This document shows, in pieces, positions 24,500 to 36,685 of a DNA stretch of 64,000 nucleotides. A program made the translations under genes and the position numbers. Each line of letters begins with the position of its first letter. Position 1 is the first letter of the stretch. Under the pieces are notes generated by a model. It was not told the origin of the DNA, did no database searches, and saw only the letters and a list, made by a program, of their open reading frames with translations. The stretch is from Saturnia japonica (Eukaryota; Arthropoda; Insecta; Lepidoptera; Saturniidae), in the NCBI GenBank assembly GCA_033032175.1, contig CM065325.1:13482930-13546929 (forward strand), in the 5' to 3' direction.

Positions 24500-24840
24500 T
24501 CGGAGTGCTCACTCATGAGGAAGACGGACGTACAGAACATTCACACCACAGAGATGAAAGATTTTACGTTGGTCTGGTGGAGTTTCGAAAATTGACAAAA
24601 TATGAAATGAATGAATCCGTAGTACTTTTAAAGTCGTTAAAATACATGAAAGCTTAGGTAGAACCATTTGCGCTGGTACGAAAAGAGAGAGATAAAAGAA
24701 AAGAGAAGACGGTAAAAGAGGCCGTGGAAGACCAACAAAACTAAATAGACAACCCAAGACCGTAGATACAGTGTGTTGCAGCAATACTAGGAGGGCTGAC
24801 TCCAAATAAATTAGGATAATAGCCAGGAGAAAGAAGAACA
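24500..24840 (+). repeat. Possible decayed LINE 3' end
   Basis: The plus strand contains a stretch reading approximately KRRRGKRGRGRPTK in one frame (about 24700-24745). This is the basic motif common near the C-terminus of insect LINE polymerases (GRGRPK-RW). Frames around it are broken. Assignment is tentative. Confidence 0.3.
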
Positions 24841-25348
24841 AGCAATTATAAAAACGCGTGGGCGCGTATTGTTTTGCGCACCGAACGATATCTGTATCGT
24901 ATGCCATAAACTCGCTTTATTTACCCGAATTAAGTCGACCGGGATTCTTTCATTGCAATACCGACTAGTGCTGCCGGCTCTGATTTTTAAATTCCCCCAG
25001 TCTTTCATTCTCTTACGAATATCTTGAGTTCTACTATTGATTTACCGTTTATAGTTGTTAATTATTCAATACATATTATTAAAAATAGCATAGCTACCGT
25101 GAAATTAGCAAATGAGTAAGTAACAATATAATGTAGTGTTGTAAAATTATGCAATTGTTATTTTTACACGCACATTTAGACGGAACTACGGATTTATTAA
25201 TTATAGATTTCTGACGTTTTCACTTCGTTTTCTAATTTCACCTTTTCAAATCTGGAAACCATAATATTATTTATACGAATAAATTAAATTGAATTGTCTC
25301 TTTGTAATGTAAAAAAACAGCTTTTTACTAAAAGTATGTTATATATAT

Positions 25349-25668
25349 AAAAAAAATTATGGTTTTGTCTGTCTGTCTTTCTGTTTTTTTTCCGCCTAAT
25401 CTCCGAAACGGTTGGACCGATTTTGACGCAACTTTCACTGGCAGATATCTGATGTTATGTCTTTACATAACATGTAAGTCCACGTAATAAGTAAGTTACT
25501 CTTAACTTGAGGCACTTTTATTTTAGAAAAAAAAAAGAATCTTCCGCACAAATAAAACAAATTAAATTACCAGTGCCCAGTATCGGGCGCGCCCCACGTG
25601 CACGTTCCCCTTCGCCGCCGACGCCACATATGAAATTCCACGCAAACAAAGTCGTAGGCACAGCTAGT
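25349..25668 (-). repeat. Interspersed element sharing the ACTAGCTGTGCC terminus
   Basis: On the minus strand it begins aactagctgtgcctacgact and ends with aatctccgaaacgg-type sequence and gtctgtctgtctttc-like microsatellite on the plus strand. The terminal motif and the 'cggttggaccgattttgacg' module match family T, but the interior differs. Confidence 0.6.
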
Positions 25669-26765
25669 TTCGAATATTTTCAAAATCTATCAAACAAACC
25701 TTGTCGCTAGACATTTAATTTGTGTAGGTAGGATTAACCGTCAAAACATACGAATTTAATTGAACGTCATATTGTCTTCACCGAGCTATCGCCTAAGTAG
25801 AATTTTGATTAATTTTGTCGTAATCGTTTTAGAAGTAGGGCTTAATTGTATTGGAATTAAATACATTACTTTAAAGTTGAATATTAAATATTTTATGTAA
25901 AATTAATTTATGTGCATATCTGACATTTATTTTTATTTTGGCAAAGGCATTCTGAATCATTCTGCCGTTTGCCCCGAAATCAAGATTAAAGCATCTTTAA
26001 AAGATTTTTTAATTTATTATGTTTTAGAAGGGGGTTGAATAATACGCCAGCATAAAGACGTATTGGTGTTTTTAAACCCAATCTAGAGTTTAATTAAATA
26101 ATTATAATTATTTAATGTTATTAATATTAATAAAATTTGCAAAAGTTAATTTACGCTAACTACTAAAAATGACTTAAAAATAAATAAATAAAAATCCCTC
26201 AGTTAAACAAATAATATGACTTCGAACTGACATTCCTTTGATTTCAATCTCAACAAACCGACCAAAGCTACTTTCATTTTAACTATTAATGTTATCATTA
26301 AATTTAATTATGTTAAGAGAAAAAAAAATGTCTTTCCTTCTCAGTACCCTATGTCTTTCTTCTCCCTCCTGTAACGAAAAGTGAATAAACATGGCGCTTC
26401 CTTGATATTACATTCTCAATTCTTGTTTAATTTATCGGACAGCCACCCAGGAAATTTCCCCACAAAAAAGTTCTATAAAATAGATAGGTTCTCGTTGGTT
26501 GTGTTAGTACAAACAATCTAGTCAATAATATAAACACGAACATGAAATTACGTAAGATGACAATGAAAAAGTAGTGAACATAAAAGAAAGTATTAATTTG
26601 GCAACGTATAATATACCTAGGTAGTTACTCATATCTAATCTATTATGCATATATTATAATGATATAACGCGACCTCCAAAATACCTTATCAAACTTTCAA
26701 TCTTCTATAAGTTGTACGTACTGACACATATTCGTTTATCAAAGATTCTTTGTTTTTTTATATAG

Positions 26766-27278
26766 ACGCCAGTTGTGTCCACGGCAGCGCTTGCGTTGTC
26801 TACAGAATGCCGTCGATTGCGCACATGCACGAAGCGTACCTACTACCACGTACCTCCCATACTTGCCGGTTATTTTAAAGATAAAAGTGCTTATTGTGGG
26901 TGGGTGATCCTTAGAAGATAGACATATATATACTCTTGCTGGTTTTTTTGTAGGCCTATTTAATGTCTAAAATTATGTAGTACATTAATTTGATATATCT
27001 CTTGTGGTTTAGTCAGCGTAAGCTATTTGAGCTCACGAATTGATTCAACATGACATGAACAGATTTTTTGTTTGTGCGGAACCTATATTATTTTTCTAAA
27101 ATAAAAGTAGCCTAAATTACTCCTTAAAACATCAGCTGTCTGCCAGTGAAAGTCCCGTCAAAATCAGTCCAACCGTGTCGGAGACTACCCGGAACAAATA
27201 AACAGACAGACAAACAAAAAAATTGCTAGCTATTATGTTGACATTACTAACACACTTCAATTTTATTAATTGTATAGG
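26766..27278 (+). repeat. Interspersed element (family T), long copy
   Basis: gacgccagttgtgtccacgg (decayed start), gttattttaaagataaaagt, gtgatccttagaagatagac, aaattatgtagtacattaat, ataaaagtagcctaaattac, gtgaaagtcccgtcaaaatc, ending with ttttattaattgtatagg. Its modules align one for one with the inverted copies at 33920-34432 and 36175-36685. Confidence 0.75.
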
Positions 27279-28158
27279 TGGAATAAATAAATCATACCAA
27301 TCCTGCCCTTACTAACAACGCTGTCGAGACTTTAGAGGGGGATTAAAAACAGTATTTTTTTATTAAGTCAATTATTATTGCATATCTCGGTATATAGGTC
27401 AACGAAAATATTTACTTAATTTTTCTGAAGCAAAACGATAATAACGATAACATTGTAGAAATTTATCGGCTGATGTCACGGCATTGCGTACATTTAGGTG
27501 TCGGGTTTGTTGTATAGAACTTTATTAAAGTTGGAACGCTTTATGCTGCTGAGGAAAGATGTCGTTTTCGTTTTCAATTTGTTTAAATTTCTATCGGGTT
27601 GCGATTGATTTCCACTGAATAATTACACTTGTATACGAAAACGAAATTTACTTTATAGAATTTGGGCTTTGAGAAGGTACTTAGTTAGGATTCTTATAAA
27701 TCTCAAACCCACGACATCGGTTCGGAAAGCATCCATAACTCATAGAGGTGGTAAGAAGCACGTTTCTCAAAATAATTGCATATCTTTTTTATTATTCATT
27801 ATAATCAATTATTGGAATTTTTATTGATATTTTGAATAAAATTTTATTTAACAAAATAATATGTAAATAATGTGTTCCTACTTATTTAAATATAGTTGCA
27901 TTTAGTTACTGAAAATTTCAACGTCAGCGCTCGTAAGTCTAATATAAAAACAATGATATTTTTTATGTAGATACGGCACCAGTGAATGTTGGGCAATTGC
28001 CTTCAGTTCACTTTCGACATAACACCGGCGTGAGCGAGAATAAACTTTTATCCTTTTTTGACAACAGAGTTTCCGCCTTACGCTGTGATTTCCTATCTCT
28101 TTTCTTTCAACGTGCTGATAACAAAATTTGTGACGTTTTCAAATTGCTTTTAGTGAGA

Positions 28159-28344
28159 TTTTTTTTTTGATATCTGACTATACTGTTAGCCTTAGGGGCC
28201 CTGAAGCCGCTGCGGCTTTTACAGCTTCACCGGACTTGGGGGCGAGCGCTTAAGGCACAACTTGCAAAAGGGTGCCAAAGTGGCCGGACCTCGGCATGGG
28301 CAGTTGTCGTGAATGCAAATAAGTCGAGTTCTAGCTAATTTCCT
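28159..28344 (-). mobile_element. Poly(A) retroposon (family R), minus strand
   Basis: A poly(T) run, then ctgactatactgttagcctt, gcggcttttacagcttcacc, ggacttgggggcgagcgctt, gtgccaaagtggccggacct, gtcgtgaatgcaaataagtc. This is one of five copies in the window. The poly(T) on this side marks the 3' end on the minus strand. Confidence 0.75.
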
Positions 28345-28662
28345 TTCAGTTACGTTTGAACGGCTTGACGGATTCTAATGAAATTTGGCATAGAGGTCGA
28401 TTATTTCGTGAAGTCCTATGACTTGGGATACTTTTTACCATTTAAATTATTACTAAATTTTAATTTGTTCCGAACGAAACCGGAGGGTGTCACTTAGTCA
28501 TAGGTATACTTAACTTTAAAAGGTTTACATTCGTTCTTTAAATACTCATCCCATTCTGGATGTACGCGTTCATAGAATGCTACGTTCTTCCCGAGTGCTA
28601 AAATTATATGCTGTAATGCTATTTAGTTTTATATTGTAATTAACGCGTACGACATCGCGGGC

Positions 28663-28672
28663 GGGGGGGGGG
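28663..28672 (+). repeat. Poly(G) tract (10 G)
   Basis: Ten consecutive G following gacatcgcgggc. Confidence 0.9.
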
Positions 28673-29569
28673 TTACTTATTAATAATAACTTGTATTGAT
28701 TTGTACCTTTCCGTATGCTTTTAGCGGATATTATATAATTTTATTACTGTCAGACGTTACATTTTTTGTTACACGTATAATTTGCAATCGGGTGTGAACA
28801 AACATGATCTGTATTAGCGTGGAATTTTGTCTGTAAGCGATATGTCAATCACGCCCAATAGGCAAGACGTCTTAGCATCTACGTTGCCTAGATCGCCAGG
28901 TCGGAGGCTTCATGGTTTCATTGAATAAAAAAATCACAAAAGCTTAGGAGAACATCTTGATAATTCGACGGAATACTATACAATAATGCAAGTGTTAAAA
29001 ATACTCGATTATCGCGAGTCCCGGCGTGCAAATTCAGTCCTCCGTACTATAAAAAACTAATCGTGACGACGTCGAGGCAAAATATAGTTTTTAATACTGG
29101 ACAACGACTATTGCCGCTTTGCTTAGGGTTATCGGTAGGAAGAGTTCGCTATCCGAGCAATATATTTCTAACGTTAGGTCTTATTCGGCAAATTCGTATA
29201 ATTGACGATCGGTGGAGTGAGGGGGGGGCTCGAGCGGGAGATTTGGCTGTTGGCCTTGACAATGAACCGGCGGCGCGCACACTAGCGCAGCATTTATTTG
29301 TGTTTCAAATGCCGCACGCACACACACTATTGTGAGTTATTCCACGAATTGCCTCCTCCCACACAATTTAGACATTAGGGTTGGTTCTAAGATAATCAAT
29401 ACGTACTTTGACATACATAGGGTTTTACCTGGGAAAATATAACCGCGAACCTAGACACGGAGGAATGGTTCTCATTGTGCATGTCGCTTTATTCCAGTTT
29501 GGACTTCAACTTTATACTTTATGGGTTTATCGTCTGAACAGTGTCTCACCTGAGTGACGATGTGAAGCC

Positions 29570-29810
29570 TAGTGTGGGGAATGTCTCTCTAGTGCCACCT
29601 GTCGAAACCTATAGGTGCTTGGCGGCAGACTTCCAACTTGAGGGTGGTAGCTAGCCAGGCGGGCATTAGAAATCCCTTATCACTATGCTATGGTTTCATC
29701 AGGATGTTTTCCTTCATCGAAAGCTCAGGCTCATTGCAGGGATTCGAACTCACGTCGATCGACGCGGTTTCCGTATACGATACGACTGTACCACAATTGC
29801 TAATAGAATG
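29570..29810 (-). repeat. Dispersed repeat, inverted pair of 18880-18990, with SINE-like B box
   Basis: On the minus strand: atttctaatgcccgcctggc, agctaccaccctcaagttgg, gccaagcacctataggtttc. Just beyond (29740-29760 on the plus strand, gcagggattcgaactcacgt) is the complement of a B-box-like GTTCGAATCCC. This suggests a retroposed RNA-derived element. Confidence 0.55.
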
Positions 29811-30789
29811 ATCCTTTAGAACCATGAAGTCTTTCTAACTATTCATTAGACCCATGAAGTCTGAACAGCCTGTTCTATGATATGTTTTAGTTGAGACTGA
29901 TCGTCGACACCACATTTACGTAAACGAGAGGTTCTGTTAATACGTTTCAGTAATAAATCTACGAGACCGCCTTCCCCATGAAGCTCTGGAAACTCTACAC
30001 ACCGCAGGAACATATAACACATGATTATTTGGCTGCTGTCTTCTGTAGGGTGGTGGAAGTATTTCACCAGTCGAGCTGCCCCAGGTAGAACGAAACAGTG
30101 AATCGCTACCTTTTATTAAACCAGTGTGTAATTGTAATGTAACGATTTTTCGTGATATTTACGGTTTAGCAGGACGTCGATCGTGATGACTTTCTAAAGC
30201 GATCTTAATTTTTTGAATTGTAAAGTAATTTATAATTTAAAAAAAAGTTAAGCGTATGGGACAGCCCTATAGCCAAAAAAGCTAACAAATTCTGCTTTGC
30301 CGGCGCGCCGTCGCCGCGTGCCTGCCCTAAGACAACCTATACATAGAAAGCCTAGGGCCCAGACGGGATGTTTATCGATATTGCGAAAAGATCCGACTAA
30401 CAACTCGCCGAGACAGCCTCTCTTGTGTTTTTGTATTCACGTTACTTGTAGGTATAGGTCTTTTGATTTCGTCGTGTAAGCTTAGTTTTATGTCTATCGA
30501 CTGGTCGGAGGGTGTTTTTTCTTTTCGTGGAATTTATTCATTTCGATCTAATGTTTTGTTTGGCTTTGTACTATGAAATACCTACCTATCGAAGTTCTAA
30601 TACTAGGTAAAAATCCTCTTCCCAAAGTATGGTGTGAATTCATTTATCATATTTTTTTATCGCTAAAAGCTGATTTATACGTATCCAGTTGCTGTCGCTA
30701 AATCTTGGCTAGTACAGTAGTGGCCGCCAGTCGCAAAAAGTTATTATACTTTTTTATTCTTATATACTAATACGGGAAATTGACGGCAC

Positions 30790-30925
30790 TGTCCCTGATT
30801 GTAAGCACAGTACAATCCTAACATAATGGTGACCACCGAGAGATCGTAATCCGTCGACGGTCACCGCTATCATGCCGGCCTGCAAGAATTAAACTGGATA
30901 TGTACAGGCTGATCAAATCATACGA
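30790..30925 (-). repeat. Dispersed repeat family K, second half, inverted
   Basis: gtacaatcctaacataatgg, tgaccaccgagagatcgtaa, tccgtcgacggtcaccgcta, tggatatgtacaggctgatc. This is the reverse complement of the pattern at 16570-16700. Confidence 0.55.
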
Positions 30926-30959
30926 AATCCGCAAAAGGTCGTTTTTTCCTCTCCCCACT

Positions 30960-31440
30960 TCAGAATGTCTCGTCGGCAATGCGTGACAGCCTCAATATCC
31001 TAAGTGTGGATATTCACAGCGACCTCAACTCGAAAGATTACATCGGGAGTGTTATCTCCACTACACCTCGGAGACTCGGAATCCTGAACAGGGTGCGATG
31101 ATTTTTCACGCACGGTCAACTGTATCTTCTTTACAAGGGTCAAGTTCGGCCGTGTATGGAATACCGTTAGCATCTCTGGGATGGATCCGCAAAATATCTC
31201 CTCGATGCTTTGGACAGATTGCAGAGATGGGCTGTTCGCATTGTTAATGGTGCAGACGCATCGAGCCGCTTCAGCCGCGCAGGAACATCGCCTCGCTGAG
31301 CGTGTTCTATCGTTTCTATTATGGTGAGTGTTCTGAAGAGCTGATCAATCTAATTCCCTCCTCTCTCTTCCATAACAGAACCAGACTCGCTGGGCTTCGG
31401 AGTCACAGTTTTACGGTTCTCTATGACTTATCTTTATCGT
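30960..31440 (+). pseudogene. Degenerate LINE reverse-transcriptase C-terminal remnant
   Basis: In broken frame: LSVDIHSDLNSKDYIGSV, ISTTPRRLGILNRVR, a stop, FTHGQLYLLYKGQVRPCMEY, a stop, HLWDGSAKYLLDALDRLQRW and AVRIVNGA. This is the usual ...LYKAQVRPHMEY... / LD-VQRRA-RIV pattern of jockey-like LINE polymerase ends. Several in-frame stops show it is dead. Downstream, ctccctcctctctcttccat and aacagaaccagactcgctgg may continue it in another frame. Confidence 0.7.
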
Positions 31441-31697
31441 AACGTTACAAAATGAGTTAAATTTAAAATACATTTAAGACGACAGTATTAGTTGTATCGT
31501 AGACGCTAAAATGATCGTACCTAAAGTAGGTACCTAAGGGGGGAAAAAAGTAGGTACAGAAATGAGGTTACCGTCGAGAGATATGGATCTATCAATAGAC
31601 TATGATTATTGGTTGTTACTTTGGACCCAACCGAACTCTACAATATAAATCACGTATTTTCTTATTTATTCCCTCTCACGTTGTTTATTATATAGGT

Positions 31698-31905
31698 ACT
31701 AGCTGTGCCCGCGGCTTCTCTCGCGTGGACATCAGAAGAACGCGTAATGCTTATAAAAATCTTTTTTTTTAATTTTAATAACTTTTTGTTGAATGTATAA
31801 CGTGATTTTTTTTTTGATAAGGACCAATTATCTAAGAAGTAAAAAAATAATCAAAATCTATCCAGTACTTTTTGCGTGATGCGCACACAACGGCAAACAG
31901 TCATT
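31698..31905 (+). repeat. Interspersed element with ACTAGCTGTGCCCG terminus, different body
   Basis: Opens actagctgtgcccgcggctt and ctcgcgtggacatcagaag, like family T. It continues with an unrelated AT-rich body (taataactttttgttgaatg) ending near tccagtactttttgcgtgat. Confidence 0.6.
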
Positions 31906-32079
31906 TTAATTACCTATATAATATATAAATAATCTATATACATATAATTAAAATAAATTATACATATAATTTTTTATTTTAAATGCCGTCTTCAGTTTCT
32001 AAAAGCAAGTAAAATACATAACATGTCACCTATATAATATGTAATAGTATGAAGTGAAAATTCTTGTTTAAATTTTTAA

Positions 32080-32290
32080 GGTCTCGTAGCGCAGTGGTAG
32101 TAAACGCTACTGTTGAGCCGAGAGGTCGCGGGTTCGATCCCCGCCCATGACTAACTTTGTGTGATGGTATAACTGTAAGTTGTGTGTCTGGGTGTTAAAT
32201 ATCTACATAGTATGTATATCAGCTGTTTAGTTACCATAAACTTTTCTTAGTTTGGAATTAAATGGCCGTGTATGAACCTGTGTTATTCTC
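32080..32290 (+). mobile_element. tRNA-derived SINE (family B), plus strand
   Basis: gtagcgcagtggtagtaaac (box A-like), gcgggttcgatccccgccc (box B), then gggtgttaaatatctaca, cagctgtttagttacc and cttagtttggaattaaatgg. The same modules in the same order occur at 10341-10562, inverted. Confidence 0.8.
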
Positions 32291-32994
32291 GGAAACAGCT
32301 CTAATGTTTTGAATGAGTTTTTGTATAATTATTTCTTTTTAACTGTCCAAGCTTTTTTTTTCAAGACATAAACACATAGGACGGTTGCCTAGATATTTGT
32401 ACTAATATAGTAGTTGAAAAATCATGTGCATAACGCGCATCCGTCTACATAACGCTAAAAATGTCTGGTGTTAATTGTTACGACAGACGGTTTCTATGCA
32501 CATTTTGCATTACAACATCTAATGTATGCTTCACGATATTCCATATTATTGTTTTTACACGTGATTTGCAATTGTAGCGTTGTAAATCGAAATCAAGAAG
32601 TTTTAATCAAAATTGACTGCTACTAAACAGTTAGAACAAAGAAAATTTACACTGACGGAATAAGTGTTTAGTTCAAAATTAAATAACTTAAATTAAATAA
32701 AAATTGACAGAAAAAACATAAGAAATAAATAGAAAAGAATATAAATTAACTTGAGTCAATAATACCATTTTTGATGCGCACATGCCTCATATTAAATACA
32801 TAATAATAACTTAATAAGGATAATTAATCAAGTAATAGTAAAGTTGAAAAACCGTTTCGTAACTTTGTACTATTTTCTTCTTAAATAGTTTAAATAAACT
32901 TAAATTTTATTTTTTAGTTTTTAAATATTTACTGGTAACTGTGTTTATTCAACTATTCTGTCAACGTCACGTGAAACTAAAATATAACTTTTTC

Positions 32995-33130
32995 TAAACT
33001 TCAAACATAATCTTAATAAGATGGCAGCTCCCTTGTTAAAACTATCCAGGGAGTTTTTGTAGCAACTTAAAATGCATGTTCAGAAGTTATGATTGTCATT
33101 TAATCTTATTTATCATCTCATATGGTTTCG
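32995..33130 (+). repeat. Dispersed repeat family K, partial plus-strand copy
   Basis: taagatggcagctcccttgt, aaaactatccagggagtttt, tgtagcaacttaaaatgcat. It is close to 16345-16415. Confidence 0.55.
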
Positions 33131-33919
33131 CGTAAAACTATAAACGATGACCAATTACAATTTAATATCAGAAATCTCGTTCTTCTTCATTCTTTTTTCA
33201 ATCCGCGAGTTGACAGTATGTTTATTAAAACCTAGCTCTCTGCCCCACGGTTTTAATTTTATACGACAGACGTCGCCAACGCACCCGTGTAGGCAATTTT
33301 TTACACTTTGTGTAAAACTATCGACATTTTAATGAGGAATAAATTAATTTTTCAAATTATAATAGAGCCTATGTTACTCGCTGATACTGTAAGCTTTATA
33401 TTGATGAAAGAATTTTTGAAATCGGTCCAGTAGTTTTTGAGTTTATCCATTACAAACGATAAAATAAACAAAAAATCAAATCGTTCCTCTTTATATTATT
33501 GGTATAGATTAAGGTTAATTATTTTATAATATTGGTGTATTGATAAAAAGCATAAAATAATAGAAATCAGGAAAAAAATAATTGCTTGTTTAATATTTAT
33601 TTCATTTCCCCCTACAGATTCTTAATTTTTTTTTGGTCGTGAGTCACGTTCAATGAATAGGTATCGGCTGCTGATAACTGATTCCAAAATGTAAGCGTTG
33701 AAATAGGGATTTTAATTTTACAAATGTGTTGAAGAAATTTCGTAAGCTAGAACTCAAATTCTAGTAAATTCAACTTTGCACTTAATACCTTTAACCTTAC
33801 TTTTGTTTTTTTTTTTTTTTTTATTGAATGATGCTGTCGCGCAGAGTTTTTGCGGCGTGTTTTTTTATTTAGATTATAGCATATTTTTATATCACTTTTA
33901 AATGTGTAATCTAAACAAA

Positions 33920-34432
33920 TTAATGAAATTAAAGTGTGTCTGTTTATAATGTCAAACAGCATTTTACTAAATGCATATGAAAGAATATAGGTACGAAACC
34001 TATGAACAAAAAACCCATTTGTAAAATTGTTGTCGCTCTTACTGTTTGTTCCGGGTAATCTCCAAAACGGTTAGAACGATTTTGACGGGACTTTCATTGG
34101 TAAATAGCGGATGTTATAAGGAGTATTTTAGATTACGTTTTTTATTAAGGTTCAGCGCAATTAAAAAAACTGGTCACGGTGAAGCTTAAATGGCTTACGC
34201 TGAGTAAACCTTAAGAGATATATCGAATTAATGTACTACATAATTGTAGACATTGAAAAGACACCTACAAAAAAGTCAACGAGACCATAATTATGTCATC
34301 TTCTAAGGAACGCCCACAATAAGCATTTATGTCTTTGAAATAACCGGGAGCGGAGAACAAGATTCGCGCGTGTGCCCGATCGATGGCGTTCTGTAGTTAG
34401 TACACGTGAGCGAAGCCGCGGGCTCAGCTAGT
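33920..34432 (-). repeat. Interspersed element (family T), inverted copy
   Basis: Ends on the plus strand with gcgaagccgcgggctcagct followed by agt. It carries, inverted, the modules aggaacgcccacaataagca, ctacataattgtagacattg, acgggactttcattgg and ccgggtaatctccaaaacgg of the longer copies. Confidence 0.75.
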
Positions 34433-34999
34433 GATGAGTAAATATTAATTCACGGGTATCATTTTCAACTTATAAAGTGTTTAAAACTATTTTCCAAAAG
34501 TTTTCTACTCCGGATTGTTTTACGTGTGCTTTGAAGGCACCGTTTCACATAACTGTACGATTTTGGGAGATCGAAGGCATTCGCTATGATTTAATTTGTT
34601 AGAATAATATATTATATACCTTTATCATATTTATAACAGTAATAATTTAGGAACAAGGTCATCCGTTTGTGTTTGTTTTTGTACGTCTACACACGCTCCC
34701 TATGAGGTCATCAGGAACTTTTTGAACCGTTTCTTTTGTTCATAAATAATTTATTACTATATCTAAATTTCAAGTTTACTTAATTTGTTCTATGACAGCT
34801 GATTTTATAACCAGCTAAAAATTTAACAATGTCTCGTAAATAAAATATATTTTCTTAATTCGCCCAAAGTATGCTAATTTAAATTTGTTACTCGGCAACA
34901 CTATTCTGTTCACTGTGAATGTGACAGTTTTTGGCGGGATCTTAATCTATCATTATTTATATTTACATAAAATTCACATTAAAATTTACAATTTTACAA

Positions 35000-35660
35000 G
35001 TTAGCCACCATTTTGTTAGAGCGATGTTTGAAGATTAGGAAAATAGAACGAAGTTCGGATTTAAGGGTGTGTATCCAGTATAACTGACAAATAAAAAAAA
35101 CTAATTGTAAAATTATGAGGAAGTTTGTCTGTCCGTGTTAAATTAACCAATCATATAACTGATTTTGATAGAGGCATGTCGCTTTCCGGGATTAACTGGT
35201 GTTGATATAACACAGTAAAAAAGCAGGATGGTAGGGATCTTTAACCGACTGGATCGCCATGGTGATAAACCATTGACAGGGGCTATTTTTTTTTTGTTGC
35301 GTTTTGGGATCCATTGTATATCCAGCTGCCGAGAAGCTTGTGGGCAAGTATGACAGCGTTGACCGGCAATGGATTGTCGATCTCTTGATAAATTAATAAT
35401 AACATGGAGTTTTTGGCGGGATCTTGAAGTGGCGTGTTGTGGTTTTAATTCTAATTAATTAACTTAGGTTTTTGACCTTATATTGTGATAATTGGTGGTG
35501 TTTTGCGTAATATAGTTTGGTTATTGTGCTTAAGTGAAGTGGATTGTAAATTTGGGCTGAAAGCTTGCATTTCGGAATCTCGCAAAAACTCCCTAGGTCG
35601 TTCTAACAAGGTATCCTACATCTTGGTAGACACCACTTTGAATAAAATACCTATTACTAC
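35000..35660. repeat. Cluster of repeat family K pieces
   Basis: Contains ccaccattttgttagagcga (35005), gatccattgtatatccagct (35308), tgtgggcaagtatgacagc and ggcaatggattgtcgatctc. The section 35402-35660 includes tgttttgcgtaatatagttt, cttaagtgaagtggattgta and cgcaaaaactccctaggtcg. That section is closely paralleled at 63036-63250 in the same orientation. A further end-like piece lies at 35755-35900. Confidence 0.6.
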
Positions 35661-36174
35661 GAAGGCTTGAAAATATTGCCGATGGCAAGTGCTTTATGCA
35701 GTGCCAAAACAAAAAGAAAAAGAAGAAATAATAACATACACATAATTAAAAAAAAAAGGAATTGTGAGATAGCATGATAACTCTTTGGAAAATTCTAACA
35801 AAGGTGCCACCAATTTTGTTAGGACACTGAAGCTTAGAAATACATATGTACCTACTTAGTACAAAGTTAGGTCTGAAGGACGTGTATCCAGTGGCCTTAA
35901 TAAAAAAAAAAAAATGCTTTTTAAATATTGATAATTCGAACATGATATTAATATATTCCTCCTAAGGGTTTTGACTGATTTGATATTAGGTATGTTATTT
36001 ATTTTCTCATAGCGTATCTATCAAGGTCGACACGGTTTCCTCTATGCGGCTGTGTGCGACTGCAAGAATTTGGAATGAATATCGCTCCAAGGTCCCCCGG
36101 TGTCTGCATTTATAGCTATTTATGTCTATTAATATAATTAATTCTTAAAAACTTTTATTGTTACCAGACATCTA

Positions 36175-36685
36175 TACAATTAATAAAATTGAAGTGTCTG
36201 TTTGTAATGTCTACTAAATGTTTACTAAATGTATATGAAAGTATATACATACGATATCTTTAACAAAAAACCAACTTTTGAAATTTTTGTCTTTTTGTTT
36301 ATTCCGGGTAAACTTCGAAACGGTTGAACCGATTTTGACAAGACTTTCACTGGCAGATAACTGATGTTATAAGGAGTAACTTAGGCTACTTTTATTTAAT
36401 AAAAAGAATTAGGTTCCGTGCAAATAAAAATATATATTGGTCATGGTGAATCAATTCGGGCGCTTAAATGGTTTATGCTGAGTAAACCATAAGAGCTATA
36501 ACAAATTAATGTAGGAAATAATTGTAGACATTAAAAAGACTTACAAAAAAGTCAGCGAGAGTATATATCTATCTTTTAAGAAACACCCACAATAAGCATT
36601 TTTGTCTTTAAAATAGCCGGGATCGGGGAAAGATTCTCGCGGGAATTCTGTAGTACACATGAGCGAAGCCACGGGCACAACTAGT
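36175..36685 (-). repeat. Interspersed element (family T), inverted copy
   Basis: Same length and module order as 33920-34432, about 2.2 kb apart in direct orientation to it: gaagtgtctgtttgtaatgt, tattccgggtaaacttcg, ggcagataactgatgttata, aagaaacacccacaataagc, gcgaagccacgggcacaact then agt. Confidence 0.78.

Noticed and set aside
32080..32155. tRNA gene
   Set aside because: Good B box, but the body continues as SINE family B with a second copy at 10341-10562.
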